Assembly: GCA_033675265.1 (NCBI GenBank)
Contig: JAUJYZ010000848.1
Span: 205,637-269,636 of the forward strand
Reading direction: 5' to 3'
Source of the DNA: Actinostola sp. cb2023
Taxonomy: Eukaryota; Cnidaria; Anthozoa; Actiniaria; Actinostolidae
Length of the DNA: 64,000 bases
The position numbers and the translations under genes are program-made. Shown here piece by piece: positions 23,296-35,988 of the stretch; position 1 is the stretch's first letter, and every line of letters begins with the position of its first letter. The notes under the pieces are model-generated. The model was not told where the DNA came from, searched no databases, and worked only from the letters and a program-made list of their open reading frames with translations.

Positions 23296-26200
23296 TTAAG
23301 TGTACACCTTATAAACGCCAAGATCATCCTTCTCAGTTTTAAACGTATTTTCAAACCAGGAATCTTTCGCATCTTTTGGGCAAAAATCCTTGTAAAACGT
23401 TGCTCCATTCAGGTGGATGAATCCTTGAAGACGAAGACCGGGACCGAGCTGAAAACCTGAAAATCGAGTAAATCAGGTTTAGACGACTATTCATTTGAAG
23501 GGAAAGGGACATTATTCTTACGGTGCTAAAATACGACTATTCATTTTTAGTAGGGGGCCGGGAAGGCAGGGGGGAAGGGACATTATTTCTTACGGTGCTA
23601 AAATGCGAGGGACCCAGGAGCCCATTACTAGGAGCCTTCCTCTCCTATAATAGGTTTGTGTGACATCAAATGCACAAATTGAGCTAAAAATAGAACACTC
23701 ATTAAAAATTCCGCGCGATTAACCAATCATGTCGCGGCTTACACAATAGGAATTTGATGTCAGATTCAACACTGCTAGCTTTGCTTTCAATGTCGGCCGA
23801 AAGCGTACCGTGTAGTTCCAGTGATTCTAGTAAAGAATCAGAATCTAGTGAAATTTCAGATCAGTTTCGTCGTTTGCCGACTTCAGTACAGTCATCAAGC
23901 GAGGAAGAACAATGATTGAAAACATTAAAAACAAAACAAAAAAGCAACTCCAGGTATTATTATTTATATCAAAACTTCAAGTGCGAGAACTTCTAAAAAC
24001 AAAGCTAGTTCAAAGGCCAGTTCAAAACCCGGCCAAAAAACGAACATCTTCTGCTCTTTCTGAGAAGGAATTCAACGATCTGGTATCACATGGATAATCT
24101 CTTACGAAGAACCTAATTAAACCCAGTTGTGCAGGACTAGCAGTGAGAACCAAGCTATGAATATTCCAAACCGCCGGTGTGTTTTGCAACGCAGCAAAAT
24201 GAATCACGAACTTTAAAGCTAATTGAAGTAGGATTTTGTCGAAAATTCTCGACATTGACACAAAGTTCCTTAAAACAGCGAAGTGAGGTACAGGGGAGCT
24301 TCTTTTTCTGTGGCCTGGATAAAGATTTTATCGCATTTTTATTCAGCGGCTGATCTTGGAGTGACGGCTTTCTTATACCTTCTTTGAACTGAAGACGCCT
24401 TTGGCGAATGAACTTCGCATACACTCAGCGATAACCGTTCTTTGCCGCTCTTTATTAGGCACGGTTCGTCGGTTGAAAGTTTCAGTTGTTTTTCGACTAT
24501 CTTTCGGCGAAGAAGTTCTTTAGCAAAGTGCACATTTGCGTGGTTTAATTGTTATGTTGAATCACATTATTAAATGTTGGCGCCGCTATCCAACTTTTGC
24601 TTCATCGGAGTCGAAATCATTGGAGAACGCTTCATTCTTACGAAGACTAAATCATGAATCAAAAACCAACAATAGAAAGTTGATAAAACAAGAATAAACA
24701 TATGAAGCGATAGGTATAAGAACGTAGAAGAATTTCGCGACAACGTGAGTCGCCAAACTAAAAGTCTCCACTAAGCGCTCTGGCAGTATGTCAGTTTATT
24801 GATACATGTGATTCATTCATTGTAAACAGTTGTCTCGTTCTTGTGCAGGGGAAAAATAGACTTGGACTTCCATGGATTAAGAATATCAATATTTTGGATC
24901 AAGTCCTCGCGTCTTCCGTTTGGCGGCCATTTTATTTTTCAATTTGAAATTCTTCGGAAATTTGCATATCTAAAAATAGCCCAATTTGTGCATTTGATGT
25001 CACACGAACCTATTACTAGAGGAAGGCTCCTAGAGTAATGGGCTCCTGGGGACCTCATTATAATTTGTGTGCGCAATTGAAAGGAAGTCCATTGATTATT
25101 GGGGAGGGAAGGGGAGCCTTTCAATATGTCAAGACTAATGGTCATAGACTACCAGCGTCAGTACAATGGCACATTTTCTTCAACAACGCAAGCATGAGCA
25201 CAGGAAGGGTTTTTTGGTGATGAAAGCGAGCCGAAATGTTTCCACTTTCTTGCGCTTGTACTTGCATCGGGGTCGTCTTCACACGACACAAGTTCATGTT
25301 TACGCTTGTGTTTATGCTTCTGTCGTAGTGTAACCCAGGCTTCAATTATCGACGCGCCGTCAAACACACATATACGTAAGCACGTACAAACCGTACGGAA
25401 CTAACGTTAGTATATAGAACCACAGGCGCAGAGATCAATTAAACAAAACAAAAAATACTTGCGCTGTATTTTGCATGCGTAGGCCTGTTTTCAAACTCGG
25501 CTCATGCAATAGCGCATCTTGTCATTAGTCAAACTTACATTTGCAGTTAAAAATCGTCGAAACTGGATTTAAATTCCTGTTTTTAAAACTGTCAGTTTGT
25601 ATATGTTTCGTAATAAATTTTCACAAAATGAAATCGAATGCAATCAAAATGGCGTCCAATTTCAATTACCATTGTTCTGGATTGAATAGCCTCGTGTTCA
25701 TGTGGAAACATACATCCATGTTCACCTGTATGAGAGGCTAGTCAGTCCAGAACAAGTCTATACGTCAAAATACACCTCGGTTGACTGGGTGATGACCCAA
25801 AGCTGTGCTCTGATTGGATGACTCGAGCCGTATTCCACGAAAACGGCACAAAAGCTTGGTAAGGGAGTTAATTTATGCATCAGCTCAGTAGTCTGCACGA
25901 AGAGACGATGATACTAAACAATTGAAGAGAAATAAAGTATATTTTTTGATTCTGTGATATTTTCGCGGATAGATATTTAGAAATAACTTGACTGTAAATT
26001 TGATCGTTTATTTTGTTTTGTTTTATAGATATTGAATATCCTGCAATGAAACTATATGAAGTATGAGGAATTTACAGTGAACGTAAACTCGACTGGGCAG
26101 CTGAAGTTTGAGGATAAATTGAGATCCGATAAGCGTTCAAATCAGTTTGGAACAGAAATAGTAGCTAGCAAGAGTTTCATCAGTCTATATATTAAAATAC

Positions 26201-27178
26201 TCGTATCGCCATCTGAAAACCTATCAAGTTGTTCTATACTATCTTTATTATTTGACTGCGTTGTATACTTTTCTCATGAAACAAGCTTCTTAATAATAAT
26301 ACTTTATTCATTGATATTCTTGGAGCTTCTTATGCTCATCCGGCCTTATTGCATGCTTGCGTCCATCAGTAAAAAGTATAGGCTTAAGGCCATGGTATTT
26401 GAAAGCATTCTACTTGATTGATATACTCACCGTGATCGATGAACTTGAACACTACGCACAAATGACATCCTTGGTGCTCGTCTATAGAGTTGATCTTTGT
26501 GAGGTTCTTCTCGACAGCAAAGTTGTTCATGGCATCCAAGACTTTCAACAGGTTGACTGTGGAGACCATTTCCTTTTCCTCGCATGCAAAGCCTATTTTT
26601 GGCTTTGAGGGATGGTACACCAGCTTGTATTCTTCGTAGACATACACTGTCACTGGTGCGTTGGCTTGTGGTCCACTGTTTCTTATGCTTATCGTATCTT
26701 TCCGTTCTCCATCGTAGTAGCTACTATACGGATAGCCTCTCACGGTGTCTTCGTACCTTTTGCTTAGTGGGTCTTCCTTTTTGCCGCGCCACTGCCCTGT
26801 GATAAATAACTTAGGACGGCCGGGCCAGTCAGGAATCTTGCCCTGTTTATCTTTGAAAACACCGAGGTACTGATCCACATCTGTGCAGACATGAGCGTGG
26901 AAGTGCGTCTTTGTGGTTATCCAGGATCCACGGTGAACAGATAAAACAGCAAACTTGTCCAGTTGATATCCATAGACCATTTCTGAAGCAAGGCGCACCA
27001 CTTCGCTTCTGACATCGGGCTTTAAGTTGTTGAGGTCCTTCCCTCCGATATCTTTGTCTTTGCAGTCTTTGCGAGGCCTGATGATGAAATGGGCTCTTGG
27101 AGTCCAAGTGTCAAACACGACTTTTAGCAGAGCATTTCTATTTTCGTATGGAACAAGATCGAACTCTTCTTGCTCCAT
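23296..27178 (-). CDS. HIT-like (histidine triad) protein, two exons
   Basis: Exon 1 is 27178-26431 (249 codons plus one base, donor GTGAGTAT). Exon 2 is 23456-23296, after acceptor cgattttcag. The phase-1 join gives 302 aa ending DLGVYKVYT. The start has a strong context (A at -3, G at +4). Residues 92-96, HFHAH followed by VC, match the H-x-H-x-H-x-x signature of the histidine-triad superfamily, whose members are nucleotide hydrolases or transferases. Upstream, TPRAHFIIRPRK (26-37) and a helix LASEMVYGY (64-72) fit the usual HIT fold order (HIIxPK, then helix, then triad). The C-terminal ~190 residues are not a HIT portion I recognise; exon 2 begins FQLGPGLRLQGFIHLNG. The intron is 2.97 kb and holds a transposon remnant. 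A tttatt (AATAAA on the minus strand) lies near 23094. Substrate unknown. Confidence 0.75.
23613..25050. mobile_element. DNA transposon remnant with CCCAGGAGCCCATTACT ends
   Basis: TIRs CCCAGGAGCCCATTACT, then AGGAGCCTTCC, on both ends (the right copy has two extra bases). The 1.4-kb interior has only broken short frames on both strands. Sits in the HIT-like gene intron. The TSD is not clear. Confidence 0.7.
23790..23915 (+). pseudogene. Ser/Glu-rich ORF fragment inside the transposon remnant
   Basis: Forty-one codons, acidic and serine-rich (SSSDSSKESESSEISDQFRR), ending in TGA. Basic, Lys-rich short frames follow immediately. It could be the N-terminus of a degraded element-encoded protein; I do not recognise the family. 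Confidence 0.3.
25245..25345 (+). mobile_element. Fragment of the CTTGTG/GCTTACG MITE family
   Basis: Contains CGACACAAGTTCATGTTTACG, GCTTGTGTTTATGCTTCTGTCG and AACCCAGGCTT, resembling the element at 4931-5144. Confidence 0.4.
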
Positions 27179-27797
27179 GTTAACGAAGAGATGTGTCTCC
27201 CAGCGTTTTTGCCGATGGGTAGTTTTTTCCCCTAGAAATCCACCGGATCAAGCAAACACTTCAACGCTTCAGCTAGTAGACTTTGTATCTTTCATTTTTA
27301 CCTCCTTAGTTATACAGCCGTCGATTCCAGAAAGCTTACACAGTCTCCTCAAGTAAATCATCGAAGATAGACAAGAAACCAACAACGACTACTGGATTTT
27401 GAGTTCATAAATGGACCCAAGTTGACTGTAGCTATTTCAACCATGCAAGGAAAGTGCATGGCGTATTTTTGGGAGTGAGAGGGAGTGGTTGCTAAGAGTG
27501 AAATTGTTTTTTTTGTTTCAATTTTGTTTTCAGTTGTCTTTCGAAGTGCATCCTGTACTTTAGGTTTTCCTTTTCAGCACTTTCTCAGTAATGCTGTCGT
27601 ATCTATGCTTATATGAAGAAATAATATCGTGACCAGCCCGAATACAGGATGTTAATGAGTCACGCGATTCGACTTGAATAGCATGGAGGGTAATTAACTT
27701 CTCTCGATCGAATTATTTCATTTCCTAATTTTACTCCATATATCTATTTTTCTTTTTTCTTTTGCTTAGTTTATCGTTGTATCTTTTTGCGACGATT

Positions 27798-27873
27798 CTG
27801 CAAATAAAACGAGTTTCTGCAAATAAAACGAGTTGCTACAAATAAAACGAGTTGCTGCAAATAAAACGAGTTT
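27798..27873 (+). repeat. 18-bp tandem repeat (CTGCAAATAAAACGAGTT)
   Basis: Four copies with single-base differences. Confidence 0.9.
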
Positions 27874-27962
27874 TGAAAAGAAACCAAATAGAAAACAAAC
27901 AAACAAATAAGTCAGTAACAAAAACAGCAACAAACTAGCAAGTAAACAAATAATTAATCGAG

Positions 27963-28237
27963 CGAAACCATAAATTACTGCGAAAATCCTTGTATCGCGA
28001 CCTTTCGTTTTGTCTTCAGCTGGATTTTGGATTTTTCTGTTCCGCCAATATATTTTTTGCACTAATTAGTATAGAAATGTCACTATTTAGTACTTTAAAT
28101 AATGACGTTTATGCTGAGTTAACTTTGTACTCAAGAAATGGACATATATAGTGATTGTCGGAACAGAAAAACCCAAAATCCAACTGAAGTTTTCAAAACG
28201 AAAGGTCGCGATATAAGGATTTTCGCTGTAATCAGTT
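27963..28237. mobile_element. Inverted-repeat element
   Basis: Arms of about 80 bp, for example AAAATCCTTGTATCGCGACC on the left and GGTCGCGATATAAGGATTTT on the right, also pairing through TCCAGCTGAAG-like and GGAACAGAAAAA motifs. The spacer is about 110 bp. Confidence 0.7.
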
Positions 28238-28604
28238 CAGCGAACAAGTAAACTCCCCTATATACGCTATACGGGTATGTGCCGCGGGATCAGGGTATGG
28301 TTTTTGAGCTCCCAGGTCTGGGATAGGGTATCACTTTTTGCCTTTCTAGGCTGGGATCGGGTACGTTTTGGTCTGGTATAGGGTATGGTTTCCGCAATAA
28401 CGCCACTATCAGTCGCTATCAGTTTACATATCCCTTTAGCACACTTTCAATCTGGGATAGTTCTCTGATATTTCTTTTGCTGAGACCCCAAAGGACTTTG
28501 TAAATGTCATAGTACATAAGACGAGGTTCTATACCTTCATTTCATTCCTTTACGCACTTTATTAACTTACTTAGCGAAAACTAGTTTCGTTTTTTCAACC
28601 TCCT

Positions 28605-29052
28605 CAGTTCTGGGATAGGGTATACATTTTTAAGCTTTAGTCTGGGATAGGGTGTACATTTTTAAGCTTTAGTCTGGGATAGGGTATACATTTTTAAGCT
28701 TTATTTTAAGCTTTAGTCTATACATTTTTAAGCTAGTCTGGGATAGGGATAGGGTATACATTTTTAAGCTTTAGTCTGGGATAGGGTGTACATTTTTAAG
28801 CTTTAGTCTGGGATAGGGTATACATTTTTAAGCTTTAGTCTGGGATAGGGTGTACATTTTTAAGCTTTAGTCTGGGATAGGGTATACATTTTTAGGCTTT
28901 AGTCTGGGATAGGGTATACATTTTTAAGCTTTAGTCTGGGATAGGGTGTTCATTTTTAAGCTTTAGTCTGGGATAGGGTGTACATTTTTAAGCTTTAGTC
29001 TGGGATAGGGTATACATTTTTAAGCTTTAGTCTGGGATAGGGTGTACATTTT
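28605..29052 (+). repeat. 32-bp minisatellite
   Basis: About thirteen units of GTCTGGGATAGGGTRTACAT plus TTTTAAGCTTTA, alternating GGGTAT and GGGTGT forms, with one rearranged stretch near 28700. Diverged units occur upstream at 28280-28390. Confidence 0.95.
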
Positions 29053-30228
29053 GTTTCAAAGTAGAGATTGTAAAAATAACAGATAGTTGTCAATCTACAT
29101 GTATAATTACGGTGGCCCATAGGGGACATGCATTTTGCGTTTATTTTTTAGTACTGTAATTCGACTTTAATAACACGAAATTTCGACTTAACTTATGCCG
29201 TGTTTACACTTGAGCGCTCTACCAAGGTACTATAATAAGTAATTAACACAAGGCTATCAACACAAAGAAGCTTATTGTTGTATGCCATTGAGAATGTGGC
29301 GTACATTGCTTATGTTCTTAATTGTTTCTATTTAATCCGTTTGTGAACGATGTTCTGCCAAATTATATTTACCAAACTCTCTTTTAACGAACCGAGAAAG
29401 TTTGGTTGAAGATTATTTTTAAACTTTTTATATTGGTTTCACGTATAGTCTATATGGAAATAGTTTGCTTACTTATCTCAGTTCATGGTGTAAGACTGTG
29501 CCTACGACAGGTCAAGAGAATTCTACATATACAAAGAAAGGGGCTAAGAAGAAGAGGAAGGCTAGCTGTATCAGTACAGACATTTTATAAGGCAAATGCA
29601 ATTTAACCCATACATATGGAAAGAAAGAGAGAACAGTGGCTGTATGTGAAAGATAAAAAAGGATGAAAAATAGAAAGTAAAAAATAAAATGAAATGTGGG
29701 TGGAGAGAAAGAAAATAAAAATAAGGGGTACAGGAAATTGAAATAAAAGATAAAGAAATGAAAAATATGAAAATAAAGTAAATATGAATATTTGGTATAG
29801 ACAGGAGAGGGGAGGATGGCAGACTGCTGAGGGGAGGGAGGGAGGGGAGGGTGGTAGTGTGATTGTCTTTATATATAACATGGGGGGGAAATACATAAAA
29901 TTAAAAATATATAAATATATAAAAAGTAAAAGAGTAAAAAGTAAAAAATAAAACGAAATATAGGTAGAAAAATAGGATATAGAACAATAAACCGATGTAA
30001 ATAAATTTAAATGGCCAGAAATAAAGTAAAAGAAATAAAACTAGGATAAAATAAATGAAAATGGGGAGATAATGTGTAGATAAATAATAAATTATAAAAA
30101 ATGATGAATAAATAAAAAGGAAGGTATAAAAATAGGGTGCAAGGGGATGGGAGGAGAGGATGGCAAAGTGCAGATGTCCATGATGGCGGCAGTGTTCTGG
30201 CGGGGTCGGTCAAGCACGTGCTCGTTGG

Positions 30229-31905
30229 AATTTCGTGTTAGTAACTCGAAATTTCGTGTTAGGGTGCGTTCGATTGACCCGCTTATTACTCGGGCCCTTC
30301 CGAAGGAAGCCCGAGTTATAAAATGGGCTTTCTTGTATATTTTTATTTTTCTTGGTAGTACACAAAATGCGGAGTATGTGATCGTATCGGTCAGGAATGT
30401 CTGTTTCAGGGTTTCGATTGGCTGAAAAACGGGGGCGATGATATCCAAATGCCTAATGAAGTAATTCTATGCTCAAAGGGTCAAATAGTAAAAATACTAA
30501 AAATGACAGTTGTATGATCCTTGTCTGAGTCATACATGATTACGCGACCTAATTTTAGAACCGCCGCGTAGCGCTATTTAAAACAGAATTTCCACGCTCA
30601 AAACAGGTCAGTGAACGGCAAAAATACAATCGAAATCAAAACGTCCTTAGATTTTAGGGATCTATTACGACAGAAAGCTATGTGTACAGAAGTCATGCAA
30701 ACAATCGAACCAGTCCAGTTATTTTCAGTAACTCACGATGGATGTTTATTTTATTCCACGTTTGAAAAATTCAGTACGATTACAGTTGTGTGATCCTTGT
30801 GTGAGTCATACATCTATTACGCGACCTAATTTTAGAATTATATAGACTATTTGTGTCGGTGACTCATAGATAAAGATCTCCGACTTTTCAAGGTACGCTG
30901 TGGTACGTCTTTAAACGTATTTGAGGTCACTTGAGGTCACATCTTAAATCTAACAGAAGCAGCTTTTGATTTTTCATCGATTATTCCTTTCTGATTTCGA
31001 GATAAATCGAACAAGATCTTTCAATGTATAGGCAGAGACAGCAGATTGGTCGAGCTTTGTCACATCATACCGTAGTCTGAATCAACTGGATGTTTAAAAG
31101 ATACGAAGTTCGACTTTCCTCTGCGATAACGAAGAAACCAAAGACGTTATCAGAACCGTCTGACCATGAATATGAACCTCAACTGGACGTTCCAAGTACG
31201 TGCTACGGAAGTACGATTCGGAGATTTTTATCTATGCCGGCTCACCGACACATATATACATAGTCTCCCTCGTCACGCAACTGTCAGTCATTGTCAGGTC
31301 CCTCCTCACGCAACTGACATTGTCCTTGTTCCAGAATAGGAATACACAGAATAACATCCCTAAATCGCTGTCACGCAGCTACTGTCCACTGTAAAATGAA
31401 ACGATTCCTTGTTGTATCATAATAAAGTTACAAGGAACAGTTTGGAATTTTAAATGTGCTGAAATAAAAGCATCCAAGTGTTTATTCCGTGTATTCCTAT
31501 TCTGGAATAGAGTCAATCGAACGCACCCTTAGTTAAGTCGAAATTTCGTGTTAGTAACTCGAAACTTCGTGTTAGTTAAGTCGAAATTTCGTGTTAGTAA
31601 CTCGAAACTTCGTGTTAGTTAAGTCGAAATTTCGTGTTAGTAACTCGAAACTTCGTGTTAGTTAAGTCGAAATTTCGTGTTAGTAACTCGAAACTTCGTG
31701 TTAGTTAAGTCGAAATTTCGTGTTTGTAACTCGAAATTTCGTGTTAGTTAAGTCGAAATTTCGTGTTAGTAACTCGAAACTTCGTGTAAGTTAAGTCGAA
31801 ATTTCGTGTTAGTAACTCGAAACTTCGTGTTAGTGAAGTCGAAATTTCGTGTTTGTAACTCGAAATTTCGTGTTAGTAACTCGAAATTTCGTGTTAGTGA
31901 AGTCG
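30229..31905 (+). repeat. 43-bp minisatellite split by a Harbinger-like insertion
   Basis: Units alternate TTAAGTCGAAATTTCGTGTT and TAACTCGAAACTTCGTGTTAG. About one unit lies left of the insertion (30229-30261), and eight to nine lie right of it (31529-31905). Confidence 0.92.
30262..31528. mobile_element. Harbinger-like non-autonomous element
   Basis: Ends GGGTGCGTTCGATTGAC and GTCAATCGAACGCACCC are exact inverted repeats. TTA flanks both sides (30259-30261 and 31529-31531), as for PIF/Harbinger insertions. The 1267-bp body has no transposase frame. It carries the CTCGGGC hairpin at 30286-30320 and, at 31240-31330, a segment repeated in inverse orientation near 62870-62960. Confidence 0.8.
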
Positions 31906-32911
31906 TTTTCTAGCGCAAAAAGGGATCGATATTTGCCATGATTTCAATGAAACCAGGGTGCTATCAAACAACGTGACGTCACACTTCGCGACATGTTTTT
32001 CACAAATATCTCTAAAAGCAATAACTTAATCAAAAATTATTTGTGATATTATTATTTCCATCACTAATCTATATGCTATAAATTGAAATTAAAAAAATGG
32101 TGTCATATGCACTTTAAGGTGTTTACGACCATGATAATCAAATATATATTATTATATTGACAGTTAATTAATCCGTCATATATCCAACAAATAAAATGTT
32201 GTTAATTGTGTTGTTGGCGACAAGAAAAACGCGAGATGCAGGTCAGGAACATTTAATACAATAAAACAATAAAAACAGCCGTCTATTTAAGACCGGCTCT
32301 TAATGAAGACAACCTTATTTCCTGATATGTATTTGCTTTTTGAACTCCAATTGTTGATAATAACTTTTGGAATTGTGAAACTCAAGTGAAGTGAAAAAGA
32401 AAGAAAGACCAGTACGAACTCGTTTGACCTGCATAGGGTTGAACCAAAGGTGAAAATGTTTTCTAGCTATATTTGGATTGTTTAAGGTTAGATTTAATAT
32501 ATGATGATGTTTGGTAAGCTATTTGTCGCTATGTGTCACTGGGTTGGCTTAAAAGGATTTGACCGAAAGGAAGTGGGATTATGAAAGTAAACCAATGTCC
32601 TAAAAAGCAAATCAACCCCACAGAATATTATACCTTTTGTTCAAGCAATATTAATTTGTGGGAATTCAATGCTTGAATATTTATTTTGACATCTACAGAC
32701 GTCACTACGATGCAAATCAAGACCTAAATGCACCCGACCACGGAAATCAATAATGAAACTGTCTTCATGTAACGTAATACCAAAGACACGTGAATAGTAT
32801 TACGGAACCAGTCACAGAACTCATAAATTGCTTTAATTTGTCTGCCGTGTCAAGACCTCGCATAACACAAGCTGCAGTCATAGATATGAAAGCACAACTG
32901 CAACACATGTC

Positions 32912-33934
32912 ATGGCAGAAGTATTCTACGAGGAATTCATCAAGAAACGAGAACTTAAGAAGAAATGGATTTCTTACTGGGCGATGCTGAAAGACGACAA
33001 AATGTACTTGTATGTTTCAAGGGATTGCAAAGACGTCGATTTTTGTGAAATTATCTGGCTGCCACGCGGTTCTCGGTGTATCTTACTCAAACGACGGACT
33101 TATAGTTATAGGTTTCGTCTTAATACAAGCGATGGGAATCATTATTTTAAATGCGATTCCAATCTCCAAAGGCATCGATGGATCCACATGATTCATTTAG
33201 CAACGTCGGGTCGTTTGCCAGAATCACCTCCAAATCATATCGACATGAGATGCTGCTACACTCACCACGAAAAACAAGCAATGGACATCGTAAACAGCTC
33301 GAATTGGAAGAGTTCTAGCTTAGAAAAGATAGTCGAAGACAGTATCGAAGAAGCTTCAGAAGAGAAGGAAGATGTCGAACAAAGCGACGTTGCTCTTGAA
33401 ACTTGTGTTGCTGAGGAAAGCGAAAACAATAACACTGAAGGTATTGGCATATCTGGGTCAATGTCGAGTTCAAGAGAGTCCCTTGAATTCGTAGCCGAAA
33501 TCGAAGTCATACACAGTCCTCAATGCGGCAAAGATTCTCCAAAAGAAAGCGAGATAAACCTAAATGAAAGCCTTTTATTTGACAATTTGCCGGATGTCGA
33601 GTCTCACTCCAATGAAGACAAAGAAGAATCACCTGCCATTGCAAGACAAACATGGTCATTCAAGACTTTTACTCTCGGGTCCTTACGGAAGTCGTTTAGA
33701 GGACAAAGGTTTCCACCGAAAAAGGAGTCCGAATCTGCAGGAAATAACGAGGAAACTGAACCACATTTGCGTCAGAAAGATGGGCCTGGAAAGGGGAACT
33801 TTTCAGCTAGGTTTTCCATGGATAACCCAGCATTTACAGATGATGATACCGAAGAACATGAGGACCAAGAGGGAGAAATTATGTCTTCTCGATCCAGTAG
33901 AATTATTAATGTCAGCCCAATGAATAAAAATTGA
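32912..33934 (+). CDS. PH-domain adaptor-like protein, single exon
   Basis: Intronless frame of 340 codons plus TGA. The ATG has G at -3 and G at +4. Residues 1 to about 97 look like a pleckstrin-homology domain: FYEEFIKKRELKKKWISYW, a lysine-rich beta1-beta2 region, then MYLYVSRDCKDVDF, and the C-terminal helix with its conserved Trp (HRWIHMIHLAT). The spacing of the aromatic residues recalls PH domains of STAP-type adaptors, but there is no SH2 domain. The rest (100-340) is acidic, Ser/Glu-rich and probably disordered, with a basic patch (FKTFTLGSLRKSFRGQRF, about 248-265) and NPAF near 307. Likely role: phosphoinositide- or membrane-recruited scaffold. Downstream, 33935-35047 is AT-rich with no gene; AATAAA at 34587 could end the transcript. 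Orthology not established. Confidence 0.72.
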   Translation: MAEVFYEEFIKKRELKKKWISYWAMLKDDKMYLYVSRDCKDVDFCEIIWLPRGSRCILLKRRTYSYRFRLNTSDGNHYFKCDSNLQRHRWIHMIHLATSGRLPESPPNHIDMRCCYTHHEKQAMDIVNSSNWKSSSLEKIVEDSIEEASEEKEDVEQSDVALETCVAEESENNNTEGIGISGSMSSSRESLEFVAEIEVIHSPQCGKDSPKESEINLNESLLFDNLPDVESHSNEDKEESPAIARQTWSFKTFTLGSLRKSFRGQRFPPKKESESAGNNEETEPHLRQKDGPGKGNFSARFSMDNPAFTDDDTEEHEDQEGEIMSSRSSRIINVSPMNKN

Positions 33935-35047
33935 ACATTAGAAATGTTTTGGGCTTTGAGGTTTATGGGGGAGGAAAAGTAAGGAATTTTATTGACAATT
34001 ATATTTCAAATAACAGAAGTTCACATTGAATAATATAAATTGTTTTTATTTTCTATAACGTTTAGGTCTGAATTAAGTATAAATTGTATAATTATTTTTT
34101 ATAGTTTTTCAAATCATTACAAATTTATGTTACTTACTTATTTATGTTTACTTGAATATTTATTTCCATGTTATTTGAAAACTGGGAAAAACATCAATTC
34201 ATTGACATTTGTATGGTTGCTCTTCAAAATCAGCTTCCAATTAAAATATACTTTATTCAATAATGTGGACGATTTTGATCTTAATTTTAAATTAATCTTT
34301 AAAAATAGCCTTCTGACGCTATAAATACATGCTAAGTTGATTTGATTATGATTCCCTTTTATATCTTAAGCTTAATTCTTGAAGAAAACTGAAAATTCCC
34401 ATTCAAACAATTCGAAAGTGTTGCCGCACTAGCGTTGTTTTTTTCCTGTGGCTCTGCTCGCCAAAATGGCGCAAATTCTGCTGACGAATTCAACGTGTAA
34501 ACCCCCGAATTTTTATAGCATAATATCATAAAATGTACAATCTTTAATCGTTTTTCTAATTGTTGAAAAGTACTCAATTGATACTGAATAAAATGCTGAA
34601 AAAAACTATGATTTTTGTGTAGGTTTTTCTACCACATCAACGCCGACTCCTGGACACATTCGGTTACTGAGAATCAGATAAATCCTTATCCGAGGGATCT
34701 ATCTCATCATCCACTCAACTGATGCATATCGATCTCCAGTTGTTAGTCACCTATCAACGCATTTTGAGCAATTGAAGCCCCGGAGATAACGATCATAATC
34801 AGGAATAATGCCCACCATCAAATCATTTTTAAATCCAAATTACTAGTACTGAAAAACAATTATATCAACCCCAAGTTTTAAAGCAAAGGTGTTTTTTTCG
34901 CAGATAAGATGATAGTTTCATATTGTCCCAATTTCCACGTGTTTTAAAATGAAATGAAATTTGACACATTTTTCAACGCTATAGTTTGGCTGGCTGGCAT
35001 TCCTTTGCCAAACGAACACGACTCTTTAAGCGTATTAATAGTCGTCG
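33935..35047. other. AT-rich 3' flank of the PH-domain gene
   Basis: No coding frame with domain support, no clear repeat. A possible polyadenylation signal AATAAA is at 34587-34592. Confidence 0.5.
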
Positions 35048-35988
35048 TTTATAAATATACATGGTACCATTGTTCATGGGTACTCAACAGAAAGAACCAT
35101 GAAGTGATATACAGCTATTTATAAATATACATGGTACCATTGTTCATGGGTACTCAACAGAAAGAACCGTGAAGTGATATACAGCTATTTATAAATATAC
35201 ATGGTACCATTGTTCATGGGTACTCAACAGAAAGAACCATGAAGTGATATACAGCTATTTATAAATATACATGGTACCATTGTTCATGGGTACTCAACAG
35301 AAAGAACCATGAAGTGATATACAGCTATTTATAAATATACATGGTACCATTGTTCATGGGTACTCAACAGAAAGAACCATGAACTGATATACAGCTATTT
35401 ATAAATATACATGGTACCATTGTTCATGGGTACTCAACAGAAAGAACCATGAAGTGATATACAGCTATTTATAAATATACATGGTACCATTGTTCATGGG
35501 TACTCAACAGAAAGAACCGTGAAGTGATATACAGCTATTTATAAATATACATGGTACCATTGTTCATGGGTACTCAACAGAAAGAACCATGAAGTGATAT
35601 ACAGCTATTTATAAATATACATGGTACCATTGTTCATGGGTACTCAACAGAAAGAACCATGAACTGATATACAGCTATTTATAAATATACATGGTACCAT
35701 TGTTCATGGGTACTCAACAGAAAGAACCATGAAGTGATATACAGCTATTTATAAATATACATGGTACCATTGTTCATGGGTACTCAACAGAAAGAACCAT
35801 GAACTGATATACAGCTATTTATAAATATACATGGTACCATTGTTCATGGGTATACAGCTATTTATAAATATACGTGGTACCATTGTTCATGGGTACTCAA
35901 CAGAAAGAACCATGAAGTGATATACAGCTATTTATAAATATACATGGTACCATTGTTCATGGGTACTCAACAGAAAGAACCGTGAAGT
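35048..35988 (+). repeat. 70-bp satellite, block 1
   Basis: About thirteen units of 70 bp containing GAAGTGATATACAGCTATTT, ATAAATATACATGGTACCAT and TACTCAACAGAAAGAACC. Variation is limited to a few sites (CAT/CGT, GAAGT/GAACT). One short unit near 35850 skips from CATGGGTA directly to TACAGC. Confidence 0.97.

Larger units (their letters stand above)
27179..32911. other. Gene-free stretch of minisatellites and small elements
   Basis: From the start of the HIT-like gene to the PH-domain gene there is no exon-like frame. The named repeats are listed separately. 29640-30150 is A-rich on the plus strand (AAAATAAAA runs) and otherwise featureless. Confidence 0.6.

Noticed and set aside
26056..26421. 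121-codon plus-strand frame
   Set aside because: Overlaps the donor and end of the HIT-like exon on the other strand; hydrophobic low-information sequence.
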